Source: Mnemiopsis leidyi
Lineage: Eukaryota > Ctenophora > Tentaculata > Lobata > Bolinopsidae
NCBI GenBank assembly: GCA_000226015.1
Contig: JH154162.1
Location: forward strand, 31,868 to 81,544
Reading direction: 5' to 3'
Length of the DNA stretch: 49,677 nucleotides
A program made the position numbers and the translations under genes. This document shows positions 37,070-48,507 of this stretch, piece by piece. Numbering within the stretch: the stretch's first letter is position 1; every line of letters begins with the position of its first letter. The notes under the pieces are model-generated. The model had not been told where the DNA came from, searched no databases, and saw only the letters and a list, made by a program, of their open reading frames with translations.

Positions 37070-37147
37070 TGTCGCAGTGATACCCGACTCACGCAGCTAA
37101 AGCTGAACGTTTCGTTAAAACGGCCTAGACGGATATAATCTCGTCAA
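37070..37147. repeat. Dispersed short element, copy 4 (longest)
   Basis: GTCGCAGTGATACCCGACTC to GACGGATATAATCTCGTCAA, with a longer middle (AAACGTT-rich) than the other copies. Confidence 0.75.
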
Positions 37148-37195
37148 TGTGTTTTCGATAAGGATATAGACAACTTAAAAGCGCCTAATCACACG

Positions 37196-38470
37196 ACTCG
37201 GCATTGTACATAATACATATTTATTATTTGGCATTTGCTAATTTGTAATTGTTTTTTTCGTAACGTTTGTTTGATAATGGATTGTCAATTTGACAGTTGA
37301 CGCTAGTCATAGGGCGGTTGCTTCATCGAGAAGAACTCAGAACTGTGAACATCATAAGACGTTTAACAGGACCTATTGCGCGATTTAGGCACACCTTAAT
37401 TATGCCGGCGCGCAATCAGTCCGATTTAAAAGTCCAATCACCAATGTTATTGTTGTTCACAATCACAGGAAGTCTGAGCGACAAGCAATTGATCTAAAAT
37501 ACCTTGATATGTAATCAAGGCGTCGTCAGCAACCTAAGATCTAATAACCCTTAACCCTATAAACCCCATTTTGAACGTCTAATTGTTACCATTACCAAAC
37601 TAGATGAATTTTTACCATTTTTGCGGCTACAGTGCAGTCATTTCAGTTCAAAAATCCGAGATACGAGAAGGTGTTGACCAATAATTCAGCCTCTTTATTT
37701 ACAATTAGTATGTGGACTTGATTTCATTTGAGTTTTTTGGGAAATTCCAAATTGAAAAAAAAGAATTACTGGCATGAATTAAAAGTTGCAGCAAATTCAA
37801 ATGTTAAACCATTACTAATTACAGTTGGTTAGGAAAATNNNNNNNNNNACTCGGCATTGTAGTACATAATACATGTATTTGGCATTTGCTAATTTGTAAT
37901 TGTTTTTTTTTCGAACGTTTGTTGGATAATGGATTGTCAATTTGACCGTTGACGCTAGTCATAGGGCGGTTGCTTCATCGAGAAGAACTCAGAACTGTGA
38001 ACATCATAAGACGTCTAACAGGACCTAATATTGCGTGATTTAGGCACACCTTTATTATGCCGGCGCGCAATCAGTCCGATTTAAAAGTCCAATCACCGAT
38101 GTTATTGTTGTTCACCTAGGAAGTCTGAGCGACAAGCAATTGACCTAAAATACCTTGATATGTAATCAAGGCGTCGTCAGCAACCTAAGATCTAATATTC
38201 CTTAACCCTATAAGCCCCATTTTGAAAGGAGTTTTAGACTGTACATTGTGTGTTTAAAACTTGAGACTTCAGTCATTTCAGTTCAAAAATCCAAGATACG
38301 AGAAGGTTTTGACAAATAATTCAGCCTGTTTATTTACAATTAGTATGTTGACTTGATTTCACTTGAGTTTTTTGGTAAATCCAAATTGAAAAAAAAGAAT
38401 TCTGACATGAATTAAAAGTTGCAGCAAATTCAAATGTTATACCATTACTAATTACAGTTGGTTTGAAAAG
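37196..38470. repeat. Diverged direct duplication across a gap (haplotype-like)
   Basis: 37196-37838 and 37849-38470 share order and most bases (ACTCGGCATTGTA at both starts, ATTACAGTTGGTT at both ends) but differ by substitutions, indels and one replaced block (about 37573-37650 against 38223-38278). This looks like two alleles placed in tandem. Confidence 0.88.
37839..37848. other. Assembly gap (10 N)
   Basis: Sits exactly between the two copies of the duplication 37196-38470. Confidence 0.95.
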
Positions 38471-38720
38471 ATGCATTTTGATTTTAACTGATGAATCTGA
38501 AAGTCAAAAATATCTTTTTACAATCGAAATCGTCAAACTTCTAAAAGTTAGATCTCTTATATAATGTTAATTGTAGTTAAATATAATAGGTAATATTGAC
38601 TAATAAAACTCAGTTAAATCCATCGTCACTGCTTAAACTTTACTGACCATTTTATCATACTCATAGATGTGACCACACTCAAAAGTCCAAATCGATAGTT
38701 CAGTCGCTTAAACTTAAAAC

Positions 38721-41114
38721 TTATAGACCATTATAGATGTGACCATGCTCCCAACCAATAGGCTCGTTTTTGTCCCCGAATTTTGTGTTTTCGAGCAAAA
38801 ACTCGGACTCCCAACGAATAAGGTCCTGATCTCTTTTCTGGACTTCCAACTTTTTGTCTTCCCCTCGAACTTCCACTTCGCTGATCAATAGATCACCAAA
38901 GTTGTCTTTCGGGTAGATTCTAATTTCTTTACCTTTCGTGCCATCGGGGCACTCTAATGTCACCGAGACCGCAGGAGAGTTTTCTCCCTCCTTCGAAATG
39001 TCTGGGAGGGTATAGTCTCCAACTTGTCCACAGACGATGTCAGCTTTCTTGAACCTCACCGCTGCTGAGACTCCTTTCAGTTTGCTCCACTGTTTAAGGC
39101 AACCGGACATCTCATCTGATTTACAGCTGTCGTCGTAAAACCACAATTTTAACGTTACGGATTTAATCTTTTGGTTTCCATCTAGCCAGAGCTTCAACAT
39201 GCGGGAAGAAACCTTTTTTTCCGTGGTAGTAGCCACTGAGGTCTTAACATTTCCGTCATATGCACTTTCTGGTACGGTACCGTCAGCCATCCCTGTTAGA
39301 ACTGCCTTGGTGGGTTTTAAAACACTGCCATCTGGTCCCTCTTCTTCCTCCTCGTCCCCTCCTGCTGCTGCCTCCCCTTTCGCGAAACCCTCTTCAAAAC
39401 CTACCTTGTATCCATCATCATATCCTTTTTTGTAGGATGCTTCATCGTCTTTATCATCAGAATCATCAGAACCTTCACCATCACCATCGGATTCATCGCA
39501 CTTTGATCTCACTCCAGAAATTACTCCTTCACCTTCCCTTTTGTCATTTAGATTGTTTTTCAGCCAGCAACTTCGAGAAAATTCACCAAATGCCGGATTA
39601 TTTGGCACATAAGAGAAGCCAATACAATCTGCTCTTGAACTGCACTGCTTTTCACAAATGTCAGCACTGTCTACAAGATTTTCTCGGCCATCCAGAAGAT
39701 CTCCATTGTAGTAAGCGATGTTACTTTCTCGCCTGAAAGCACATTTTTCCTTTTCATCATCAGAATCATCAGAACCTTCACCATTATCTTCATCGCACTT
39801 TGATCTCACTCCAGAAATTACTCCTTCACCTTCCCTTTTGTCACTTAGATTGTTTTTCAGCCAGCAACTTCGAGAAAATTCGCCAAATGCCGGATTATTT
39901 GGCACATAAGAGAAGCCAATACAATCTGCTCTTGAACTGCACTGCTTTTCACAAATGTCAGCACTGTCTACAAGATTTTCTCGGCCATCCAGAAGATCTC
40001 CATTGTAGTAAGCGATGTTACTTTCCCGCCTAAAAGCACATTTTTCTCCATCGTCTCCAGAACCACTATCGGACCCGTCACTTTTCTCAGACTTGGTAAC
40101 CTTAATGGAGGAGCAAGTGTTCCAGATCTGTGGTGTCTGCTCATTGTCCCACCTCCACGACAGGACGTATTCACCTGGTTCGAGATCCTCTGGTACTTCA
40201 ACTTGATCCACTACGGCAAACTTGAACACTCTGTCAAAATGAACGTCACTCTGAGTTAAACTGAAACCGTGCAGACCAGGCGAGGGGGCAGGAAACTGGG
40301 TACCACGGGGACAGCTATTGTCGCTGAAGAATCCTCCACCTCCTCCTTCGCAAGCCGGAATGGGGTTTCTCCTCCAAGTGGAACCAGCAGGTTTAGTCCC
40401 AACCTTCGTGTCTCGTGCAGGGATGGATTTCCAGGTGCTTTCATCGGCGTTGTAAGCAATACGGTGGTTGGAGCCGTGGAAGTTGAGAGGGGTTTTCTGA
40501 AAACATTCCTCTGTGACACCTCCTCTGCCACTGATGGGAACTTTGCAGATCCGGTACTGGTAACCACCTCCATGATTAGCTGACAAGGTAAACGCCACAT
40601 TCTGCACGCTTCCTTGAGGCCAGGCGGTGACAGGGACGGTTCTCTTGGAGTAGTACTTCTCAGCAGCTGGACCTAGACTGTGGCCACCCCCTGGACAGTT
40701 GTTTTTCTTGAGGTGTCCTCGGGGACAGCCCTCAGGGTTTCCACCAGCAGCTCCACAAGGTGTAAAAACGTGGGCAGTTCCAGGTGCGTACCAGGGGTTC
40801 AGTCCGCTCCGTCTGTCTACCTGCCAGATCTTGAAGGCTCTCATGTCCTCGGGAAGAGTCATGGGCTGACCTGCTGGCACTCTGGTGAAGTTAGAGTACC
40901 ACTGAAGGACACAGCTGTTATCAACTCCGTTTGATGGATCATTTCGTCCACATCCTATAAAGCCCCCGTGTCCCTTGTAGGCTCTGTTCAGGTTCAGTCC
41001 AATGTTCTGAAAGTCTTGGAAGACAGGGGGGTAGACCATGTTCCCGTGACAAGAGATTTGAATCATCATCATTGAAAATAAGGCGGAGAGTCTCAGCATG
41101 GTTGACAGAGACAT
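38721..41114 (-). CDS. Secreted LPMO-like copper monooxygenase with two PAN modules and FTP-like domain, 797 aa, single exon
   Basis: Signal peptide residues 1-22 (LSALFSMMMIQISC), cut before HGNMVYPP so that His23 becomes the N-terminal histidine of a copper 'histidine brace'. The second histidine is His181 in SANHGGGYQYRICK. Other family marks: NPWYAPGTAHVFTPCGAAGG, CPGGGHSLG, YVLSWRWDNEQTPQIWNTC. The LPMO domain spans about 23-340. Then come PAN-like modules at 359-440 and 458-539 (six cysteines each, nearly identical), acidic linkers, a YKKGYDDGYKVGFEEGF repeat (561-577), and an FTP-like domain at about 597-751 (AYDGNVKT, IKSVTLKLWFYDD, IRIYPKDNFGDLLISEVEVR). LPMOs oxidatively cut chitin or other polysaccharides; the substrate here is unknown. 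No introns, unlike its neighbours. Confidence 0.92.
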   Translation of the reverse strand: MSLSTMLRLSALFSMMMIQISCHGNMVYPPVFQDFQNIGLNLNRAYKGHGGFIGCGRNDPSNGVDNSCVLQWYSNFTRVPAGQPMTLPEDMRAFKIWQVDRRSGLNPWYAPGTAHVFTPCGAAGGNPEGCPRGHLKKNNCPGGGHSLGPAAEKYYSKRTVPVTAWPQGSVQNVAFTLSANHGGGYQYRICKVPISGRGGVTEECFQKTPLNFHGSNHRIAYNADESTWKSIPARDTKVGTKPAGSTWRRNPIPACEGGGGGFFSDNSCPRGTQFPAPSPGLHGFSLTQSDVHFDRVFKFAVVDQVEVPEDLEPGEYVLSWRWDNEQTPQIWNTCSSIKVTKSEKSDGSDSGSGDDGEKCAFRRESNIAYYNGDLLDGRENLVDSADICEKQCSSRADCIGFSYVPNNPAFGEFSRSCWLKNNLSDKREGEGVISGVRSKCDEDNGEGSDDSDDEKEKCAFRRESNIAYYNGDLLDGRENLVDSADICEKQCSSRADCIGFSYVPNNPAFGEFSRSCWLKNNLNDKREGEGVISGVRSKCDESDGDGEGSDDSDDKDDEASYKKGYDDGYKVGFEEGFAKGEAAAGGDEEEEEGPDGSVLKPTKAVLTGMADGTVPESAYDGNVKTSVATTTEKKVSSRMLKLWLDGNQKIKSVTLKLWFYDDSCKSDEMSGCLKQWSKLKGVSAAVRFKKADIVCGQVGDYTLPDISKEGENSPAVSVTLECPDGTKGKEIRIYPKDNFGDLLISEVEVRGEDKKLEVQKRDQDLIRWESEFLLENTKFGDKNEPIGWEHGHIYNGL
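39506..40059 (-). repeat. 297-nt tandem duplication encoding the two PAN modules
   Basis: The offset between matching bases is 297 nt (99 codons). The two 82-residue modules differ visibly by one residue (LSDKREG against LNDKREG) and a few silent changes. Antisense open frames over this block are duplicated for the same reason and are not genes. Confidence 0.92.
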
Positions 41115-41213
41115 TCCCGTTTCTGCACGGTGTTCCGGAGTTAACTCCGCTAAAACAGACTTTTTACTGGAAAGTTGTAGAATCGAAAATAACTTATCGG
41201 TCTAGCCACTTCT

Positions 41214-41221
41214 CTTTTATA
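41214..41221 (-). promoter_or_regulatory. TATA box of the LPMO-like gene
   Basis: Minus strand AGTATAAAAGAGAAG, about 100 nt upstream of the ATG at 41114; position fits a core promoter with a short 5' UTR. Confidence 0.7.
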
Positions 41222-44200
41222 CTTTCGTACTGACTATGGCTCTGGGAGTCAAAAAAGCTTAAACAATAAAGAATGGGGAGGTCTGACGTCGCGCTCGGAA
41301 AAACAATAAGTCTTATTGAGTAAGTCCCTTTTATTTATCCCGTTTATTTGTTTATTGTTACTAGTGCCATGGGAACATATGTCCTATTTTGCAATTGTTT
41401 TTTGCTTTCACCGTCTTCATAGATCTCATTTTTTCGTAGAATTAAGACTTAATAATGAGAAATCTTATTGTTAGTTTCAAGTCATTATTTACGTCTTAAA
41501 TAGGCAAGACGTCATAACGGAAATGTCTATTCAACTCAAGGATAATGCATTGGTACCTGCGAACAAAAAATACTCAAAAAGCATTGAACAAAAAATTTTG
41601 ACGTTCTCAACTCCGGCCCTCCCACCTCCACTGTTTGTTATGTCTCCATGACGACAGCCTTATCAGATGAGTCAACAATTTTGTACCACATAACTGCTTA
41701 TGTCATCTTTAGCTGAAACCTAGGAAAAATCGCGATTAAAGATAATGACCACGAACTTTTTACTTGTATGAAATAGATTATTTGTTAATTTATTGTCTCG
41801 CCGGTTCAAATAAAGTTTGAGTCGAAGCTTCACCCCTAGCATTTAAAATAAAACTTTAAAAGAGGCTGAAATTTGTCCGGGAGCAGCTCAAATAAAGATC
41901 GTTAAAGTCCGGGAAGTGACTCTTTCCTCACCTAACTTTACAAGCTAATTAACTTCAGTAAAACTAGACCCAGCGGCAAGGCCAACCTAACTGGACAATT
42001 AAGATTAATTGAGAGCACGTGGAAGTGCCTACCAAGTAGCCAGAGTCAGGTTTTAGTGTTATGGTTCTAGCAGGCTATGCCATCGTGTTAATTTCCTGCC
42101 ATCTTAGCTATCTTACAAGCTGCTCTTTAATGTACCACCATTAAACTTTACTTCGGCTACCATTCCAGTGAGCCTGGCATTTTGTTTGAGACTTCTTCCT
42201 TTTATGTATCAAAATTGCGAGTTGAAGCATCATAAATCCGCGAACGGTAGAAGGTAAGTGGGGTTCTATATTAATAAACTGCCTTAAATTCCCTTTCTTA
42301 GGTTTATATTGCATACAAACCTTTCATATTCTTTCAGTATCACAGAATCAAATCGATATCTCTTTAAAACCTCAAATGCTTATGATGTATCAAGATTTTA
42401 ACAGTAAGATAGTGTAAAACCTTATCACGGCAAAAAGGTGTTAATCTTCAGCTAGAATTTTTTCCCTTTTTTCATGGTGCATGATATATTGGCAGTAACC
42501 AACAAAACTGTCAACAGGCTCATAACTTCCGATGAATAATCATATATTCATAAATTCCAACATATGCTAGAACTTTATGAAGCCACAATCAATTATTAAA
42601 AACACGTGAACTGTGATAATTTCGTACAGGTCATCTAAAAAGACTAATTTCAGACCTTATCGCCCGGGCATTATCTGTGATGCTGCTGGATGTCGTGTTC
42701 GGGAGGACGACCTACTACTCTTCCCTGAAAAGAAAGTGTATCAGAAGCCTCAACGCTGCGATCGCAGAATCTGTCATCTGCGAATCTAAACTTAAGTTCT
42801 GTAAGTGAAAAATTTGACGTCTTCTTTTTCAAAATGTTTGACGATTATTTCAAATAAAATTTGTGGGTGAGTGAGTCTTGCATGAAATGTGAAAACTTAC
42901 TTGAAATTAAACCTATACGATGGCAATCTCAAAACTAGCGTGTGTAAAAACAAGCTCAGATTTTTAGATCTAATGATGATGTGTTGACTGCAGTTGAGGA
43001 TGAATGAACGCTGAATTGTACAGCACAGGGAAATTACAATTTTCTTTTTGTTTCTACTCACAGTACAGAACTCCAAAATGGAACATCTCATTAAACCATG
43101 TTGATCATGCATGGTGAATGGATGGTGTGGGCCGGTTACACTTAACAATGTGCATTGCAGGGTACTATAGTCACGTGTGCTACGTCATTTCCAATTTTTA
43201 ACTTGGTTTTCGTTGAAATAAAGAAATTAGTTTACAAAGCCTTTGTCACTTTATTGAAAAACCTATAAAGAATCGAAATTCTCATTATTTTAAGTTGTTT
43301 TGAAAATTTGACACAGAGTTCATTCTGAAAGAAAAATAATTAAGATTTCAAGATTCAGTGTGCTCCATGGTTTATTTTAGTTGTATAATTGTATGCGATT
43401 TCTCGTGCAACATTTAACTTATAATCTTATACTAGAGGAGAAATCAGAATCCTGCCCAGCAGAAATTGTACTATTTGTGTTGTTTGTTCCTAGGTTCCCT
43501 GATCCGCTGACGATGAGCTGCGTATTTGCAAAATTTCCGTTCTTTTCTAGTGTCAACACTTACGTTATCAGAACAACTCCAACTGTGAACGAATCCGATG
43601 AAAAAGCGATGCAGTCTCGACGAAAATTTACCGTTGACAGTCGGCTGTGCTCTTTGTGATCGAATATCGCATTTATCGGCATGACATGATCATGATTAAT
43701 GAGACATGAAAGTAAGATGGAATATAAATCATCTATCCAAACCTCAATAATTTGATAGCTCGAAAGGAACTATTTCACAAATTAAGTAGTATAGTAGCTT
43801 TCAACGGCCATAAGTTTTCCAATACAAGTCAAACCTGCCGCCTCACTGAAATCCTTTCTAATTTTTAACGCCTGTCACCGAGGAAGCTCATTCCTGCCCG
43901 GGAAAATCACAAACCTGTTTCGAACACCGGGAAAAAGTTCCATGACAATCTCGCTGACCTATATAACTTGTTCAGTAGCGCGAGGTATGCGAGGAAATTT
44001 GAAATTGTAGGTTGATAACCTATATACTGTCGTGAACTTTAACTCGCTCACCCGTTAATCCAGGGAAACTTCCAAGTTGGTGCTAATTTACTTTCTGGCG
44101 GTTTGACCCTCGACTGAAAACTTGTTCTATTTCCGCACTTATATATTGACGAAGGGATTCAAAAATTTCTTCGAGTCCATGTGAATGTTTAATATACACT

Positions 44201-45193
44201 GTATGTGATATATCTTATTCTTTCGTTTGTTTCTTTAGACGTTTAATTATAGAGTGACGTTTGTAAATTTAAAGTTTGAATTGGAATTAATCTGAGCTTT
44301 TATCTTGTGAGTTGTTTTGTAACATCAGATCATTATTAAGATGTTCATTTCTAGAGAAGCATATTCACCAAACAATAGAACAATATCTTAGTATTGATAG
44401 ATGTTCACTTACTCACTTATTCAGGATTAAATTTGCGATGTCTAGCTAGTAGTCCTCAAATCTTGTACTAAGGCTATAATTATCTAAGACATTTTTGCCA
44501 ATCCTAGTTGTACCTGAGTGAGTGAGTGACAAATGCAATGCTTCGGTCAGGAAAAAGTCAGTTGTGTACCAATATTATAGGCCTCGATGTCGATACGTTA
44601 ACGCGATGTTGTAATTTTAAACTTTTGAATAGTTTCGCAATTTTTCGTAAAGTGTTGCTGGTCATTCAAGCGAATCGGCATTCTTATTGTTAAAGCTAAG
44701 CTGTTATGTCGTTATGATGCATCATTGCATTGGAAACGATATGCGCATAGATTAATTCTATAATGGAGTTTAATTAGAAGGAAAGGATGTGTTCTATTTT
44801 ATGAGCCAATGACGAGTAAACAGTCTTCACCCCGATTAATGTTTAGTTGCTCGGCAATTCGTTTATAAAAGCTCAGTAAGATAATTCTATCGGCATAAAT
44901 CTTCATTCAAAATCGAGTTTCTACATACTTAAACTTGATTATATCTTAACTTTGAATTTAGTCATAAGAAAGCGATATTTGAAGCCGGATTTATCAAACA
45001 AAAATCAACATTAGGCCATTTGAACATTCGAGGCTGTCTTACTTTTGTTGTTAACTTAAGTTTATCCTAAAATGTCATGATTTTAGCACGCTATAAGTTG
45101 TTAGAGATAAACATCGGACACCACCAAGAGCTGAGACAGTTCTACAGTTAAAAGCACCCCATTTAACCAAACGATTGCACCCAAACCAAGACA
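41222..45193. other. Intergenic region
   Basis: AT-rich, no supported gene. At 42651-42800 (plus) an interval between TAATTTCAG and CTGTAAGTG has higher GC and an open frame (IICDAAGCRVREDDLLLFPE) that ends in a stop before the donor; a different frame (ARALSVMLLDVVFGRTTYYS) stays open. It could be an exon of an unseen gene, but no family is recognised. Confidence 0.45.
44864..44870 (+). promoter_or_regulatory. TATA-like box upstream of the right-hand gene
   Basis: CGTTTATAAAAGCTC, about 325 nt before the ATG at 45194. Plausible core promoter of the first alternative exon if the 5' UTR is about 300 nt. Confidence 0.4.
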
Positions 45194-45419
45194 ATGAGGA
45201 GACTCTCGGTAGCGGTCCACAACACGATTCCCAAGAAGCTTCGTGAGCGTATTGATGTGCCCTCCATACTGGTTATAGCTGACAGTGCGAGCTCAGTGTC
45301 TGAAGAAGGAGACAGTGGTGGAGAAGTGAGTCCCAAACGGGTGAGCAGCAAAAAGAAGAGGAAAGTCAGGAGAGCATCGGAAAGTGATGCCGGCTCCAGT
45401 TTTCGCCCACTTTTTACTG
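45194..45419 (+). CDS. Coding first exon A of an unrecognised gene continuing right
   Basis: ATG (ACAATGAGG) opens MRRLSVAVHNTIPKKLRE, then VPSILVIADSASSVSEEGD, KKKRKVRRASESDAG, and ends at a strong donor (ACTG/GTGAGT) in phase 1 after 75 codons. Rich in Ser and Arg/Lys with basophilic kinase-type sites (RRLS, RRAS). No domain recognised; it looks like the disordered N-terminus of a signalling or regulatory protein. Confidence 0.65.
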
Positions 45420-48400
45420 GTGAGTGGAGTTCAATGTCATTATTTTTTTATTTAGGACAGTGAAATCAAAACAAAATATTTCAACTTTTTATAGACATTT
45501 CTAGCATATAAAGTTAAAGCGTTGGTGAAGGAAATTGAAAAATCTTGTACAGCAGCGCGGCACCCTCCCAACATTTTATTTTTGGAGAATGAGGTCGGAC
45601 AAAGTCAAACAAGAAAAATCAAAATCTTTGAAAAATTAGATAAAGGTTGTTTTCGAAGCAGATTCTTAATAAGGATCGAAATTTTTGGAATAATTTTACA
45701 AAAGTCTGATCAATACTCTGACTTTTTTACGTGTTATATTGTACGCGTGATTCATGCGTGGCTCACGCGTGGCTCACGCGTTACTCCAGCGTTACTCACG
45801 CGAGGTGATTCACGCGTGACTCGGACTACGAGTACGACTACGAATATGTTTAGTAAATTAGTAATTGGTTGTATTCAGAAAAACCATTCCAAGCTGTTAC
45901 ATAAATAGTTTAAGGAGAATGGCATGCTTATACTGCCAACTAAAGTCGTCAAACAGTGCTGTTCTGATATACCTGCGGTTACTAGGTGTTGACATCGAGC
46001 ACTTGGCACAGCTCAGAAGTTGCGGCCTGAACCATTTCGTGCTCAAGGGCAGGACTTTTCTTTTCATGCTTTTTTGCTGTTGTATTTTTGCTGCAAGGAT
46101 GCTTGGATAACATACTTGTATCACTTTTATGCTCCACGTTGATTCTTATTTGTAAATTGAAAATATCACTACGTTTTTAGTATTTGCTTGCATGCCTATA
46201 AAATTGATCTCGATTCTTTTTGTCCATGTCAGGTGTACTGTACTTGTTATGTCAATATGCCAATATGGTAACCAATAACCATTTCCAAATTTAGCAATCG
46301 GTTGAAATAATGTTAAACTAAAAATACCTGTAAGTGTGATTTTCCGTGCCTGCCGTGTATGGAATACTTGTAGAGCCAAATGTTATGTTATTGTACTATG
46401 TGCAGAGTATAAAGAGTTATGGTAAAGGAGAAACCAAGTCAGTTGCTGCAGGAGTAGACACCTGAATACCGGAGGCGCAAGCCGCACGCGGAAGTCACCG
46501 CGGCCCATGTTCCCGTCTCTCAAACTTCCCGACATCCTAGAGACTTGGGAGTTTGACTAAAGTTTACCTTTTCCTACCGTTTTTATTTGAGCATGGCACT
46601 TCCAGAGTGTCAAATCAACTCCATCATGCCGAAAACCAGTGTTTCCCGTTGGAGTTGGTCAGTTGAGTCCTAAAATTTTTTTGGTGGTCATTGGGCCCTA
46701 GTGGGAGCAACAGATAAGCTTTGTACTGTAATTATTTGGACTTATTTTGGTTTTTGAACCTACTTAGGCTAAGGGGAACCTTGGAACCTGGGAACCCATT
46801 AGGATATCACAACACACTGCCCAATCATGGTTTCGCCAATTAAAACAGCTCCGTTTTAAGATCTAACAATTAGTGAATATGTTGAGATTGATTTGTCTAT
46901 TTCAAAATTGCTGATCTCACACAACCCGACTTTCCGAAATTTAAGATATCTGATCTAACTGTGACTGTTTGAAATAGCTGTCTGTTAACGTCAGGACCTT
47001 AAGTTTGCTGACGTTCGCTTCAAAATGTCAAGATAATTGTATGGCAGTATGCATAACTTGTGGTATTTACATTAACTCATCTCAATAAGTTCTACCCTCA
47101 GAATTCAAGGATCGGAAATAAATCTGACAGATCTGCCAGTTTAATTATAAATGGATTAAGTTCAGAACTGTCTCGCTCTGAAACTTAAAAGTGAAAGGTT
47201 TCTGCTTAAAATCCTAGTCTTATTAAAGTATTAATTACTAAAGTAGAAAGTTGGGCCTCCATCCCAACTTTTAGCCAAATCATTGTCCAGCGCCTCTGTA
47301 TTTCGTCCTTATCCGTATCATACAAGTTGGTTTGTTTAAGAGGAAGGGATTTATTCGAACTGGACTCAGTTTAATTAATGTAATTCCTCTAATTCTCGTG
47401 AGCTCAAGAGCGTATGACTTGCTGCTTGCTTACGAGCTTGCTATGAAACTCATCGAAAGTGCTTTTCATAAGTTTGAGGGTTGTTCACTTGATATTTAGA
47501 TAAGTTAGTCATACATTCATTCTGTAACATTCAAGCAGTTTTCATTCAGACGATCCACTTAACGCGCTTAGCTTCAAATCAAGATTCCTGACTTCTTTAG
47601 GTTAAACTATGTAATGAGGTACAGGGTTGGGAACCCCTTTAATTAGACTGCTGCTGATCAGAGCTAACCTCTAATAACAAGATATCGCCCGCAAGTGCGT
47701 CATGTATCGATATACCAGGAGTACCAACAGCACCACATCAGCTACAGTAATATAAGCGCTCTAGGTGTGTATATAGCACACAACTATAGTCCGGGTTATT
47801 TAGACTACAAATTGAAGAATATTTGAGACTTATCGGCCGCAACTCATGTACTCTAGCTAGATATACTTGCTGACACAGGGCAGATATGTGTTGAGTTGAA
47901 CGTGTTGAAAATTCTACTGTAAACCTCTCCGAGCCCGTCAAAAATTTGTTTCAGGGACTTTACAACTCTGGCTATTGCCCTTACTGTATTTCCTTTGACG
48001 AACAATTCAGTCCTTAATATTTGTAGTGAGTGCTTTTGTAGAAAGTACTTTGTTGTAATTCCAGGGGAAGCCATTACAACCCACTAATATAGAGAACTTT
48101 TGCTTGCGGTTTGTTCTGTCCCGTTAAAAATCTAAACGGCAGTCGTGCTGCAATGAAGCGGTTTGTTTTTACTAGTTGTTTGTTGCGTTTTGAAATGCAC
48201 AAAAATCTGACGTATCTGGAAGAAATGCGATACAGTCATAGAGATACAATAACAAGGCGTGTTGCAACAGCAAAGTTTTCCTTCGTTGATATAAGCTATC
48301 GTTTTTTGTTTCGTAACTTGATAAAATTCTACTTATCCAATTTTGTTATTGCGGCTCTTTAAATGTGAACAAATGTATTGCAGTCTGATAGGCTTTTTCT

Positions 48401-48507
48401 TTTATAGCACTTGAAACACTAGTTTTATATCGCCTTTGCATGTTCCACAGGTCTCTGGCATATTGCACTGCAAATAACAAGACACTTCATCAGTAGCGAC
48501 AATTAAA
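45420..48507. other. Intron or intergenic region between two first exons
   Basis: No supported gene. Features: an ACGCGTGGCTC/ACGCG-rich tract at 45745-45822; a GC-rich island at 46460-46530 (ACCGGAGGCGCAAGCCGCAC, then CACCGCGGCCCATG) in AT-rich surroundings. A 128-codon open frame at 45522-45908 reads through low-complexity sequence and is not supported. Confidence 0.5.

Larger units (their letters stand above)
36660..38720. other. Intergenic region between two minus-strand genes
   Basis: Upstream flank of the large gene and 3' flank of the LPMO-like gene. Contains CG-alternating tracts at 36899-36950 (ACACGCGCG, GTGCGCGCGCGTGTG), dispersed element copy 4, and a large duplication around a gap. 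No coding sequence supported. Confidence 0.6.

Noticed and set aside
39199..40934. Several plus-strand open frames of 60-158 codons
   Set aside because: Antisense to the LPMO-like gene; duplicated only because the PAN modules are duplicated.
43381..43659. 92-codon plus-strand frame
   Set aside because: No domain, no splice signals in useful places, AT-rich surroundings.
45522..45908. 128-codon plus-strand frame
   Set aside because: Starts in unremarkable intron sequence without a good ATG context and runs through the ACGCG-rich tract; no homology seen.
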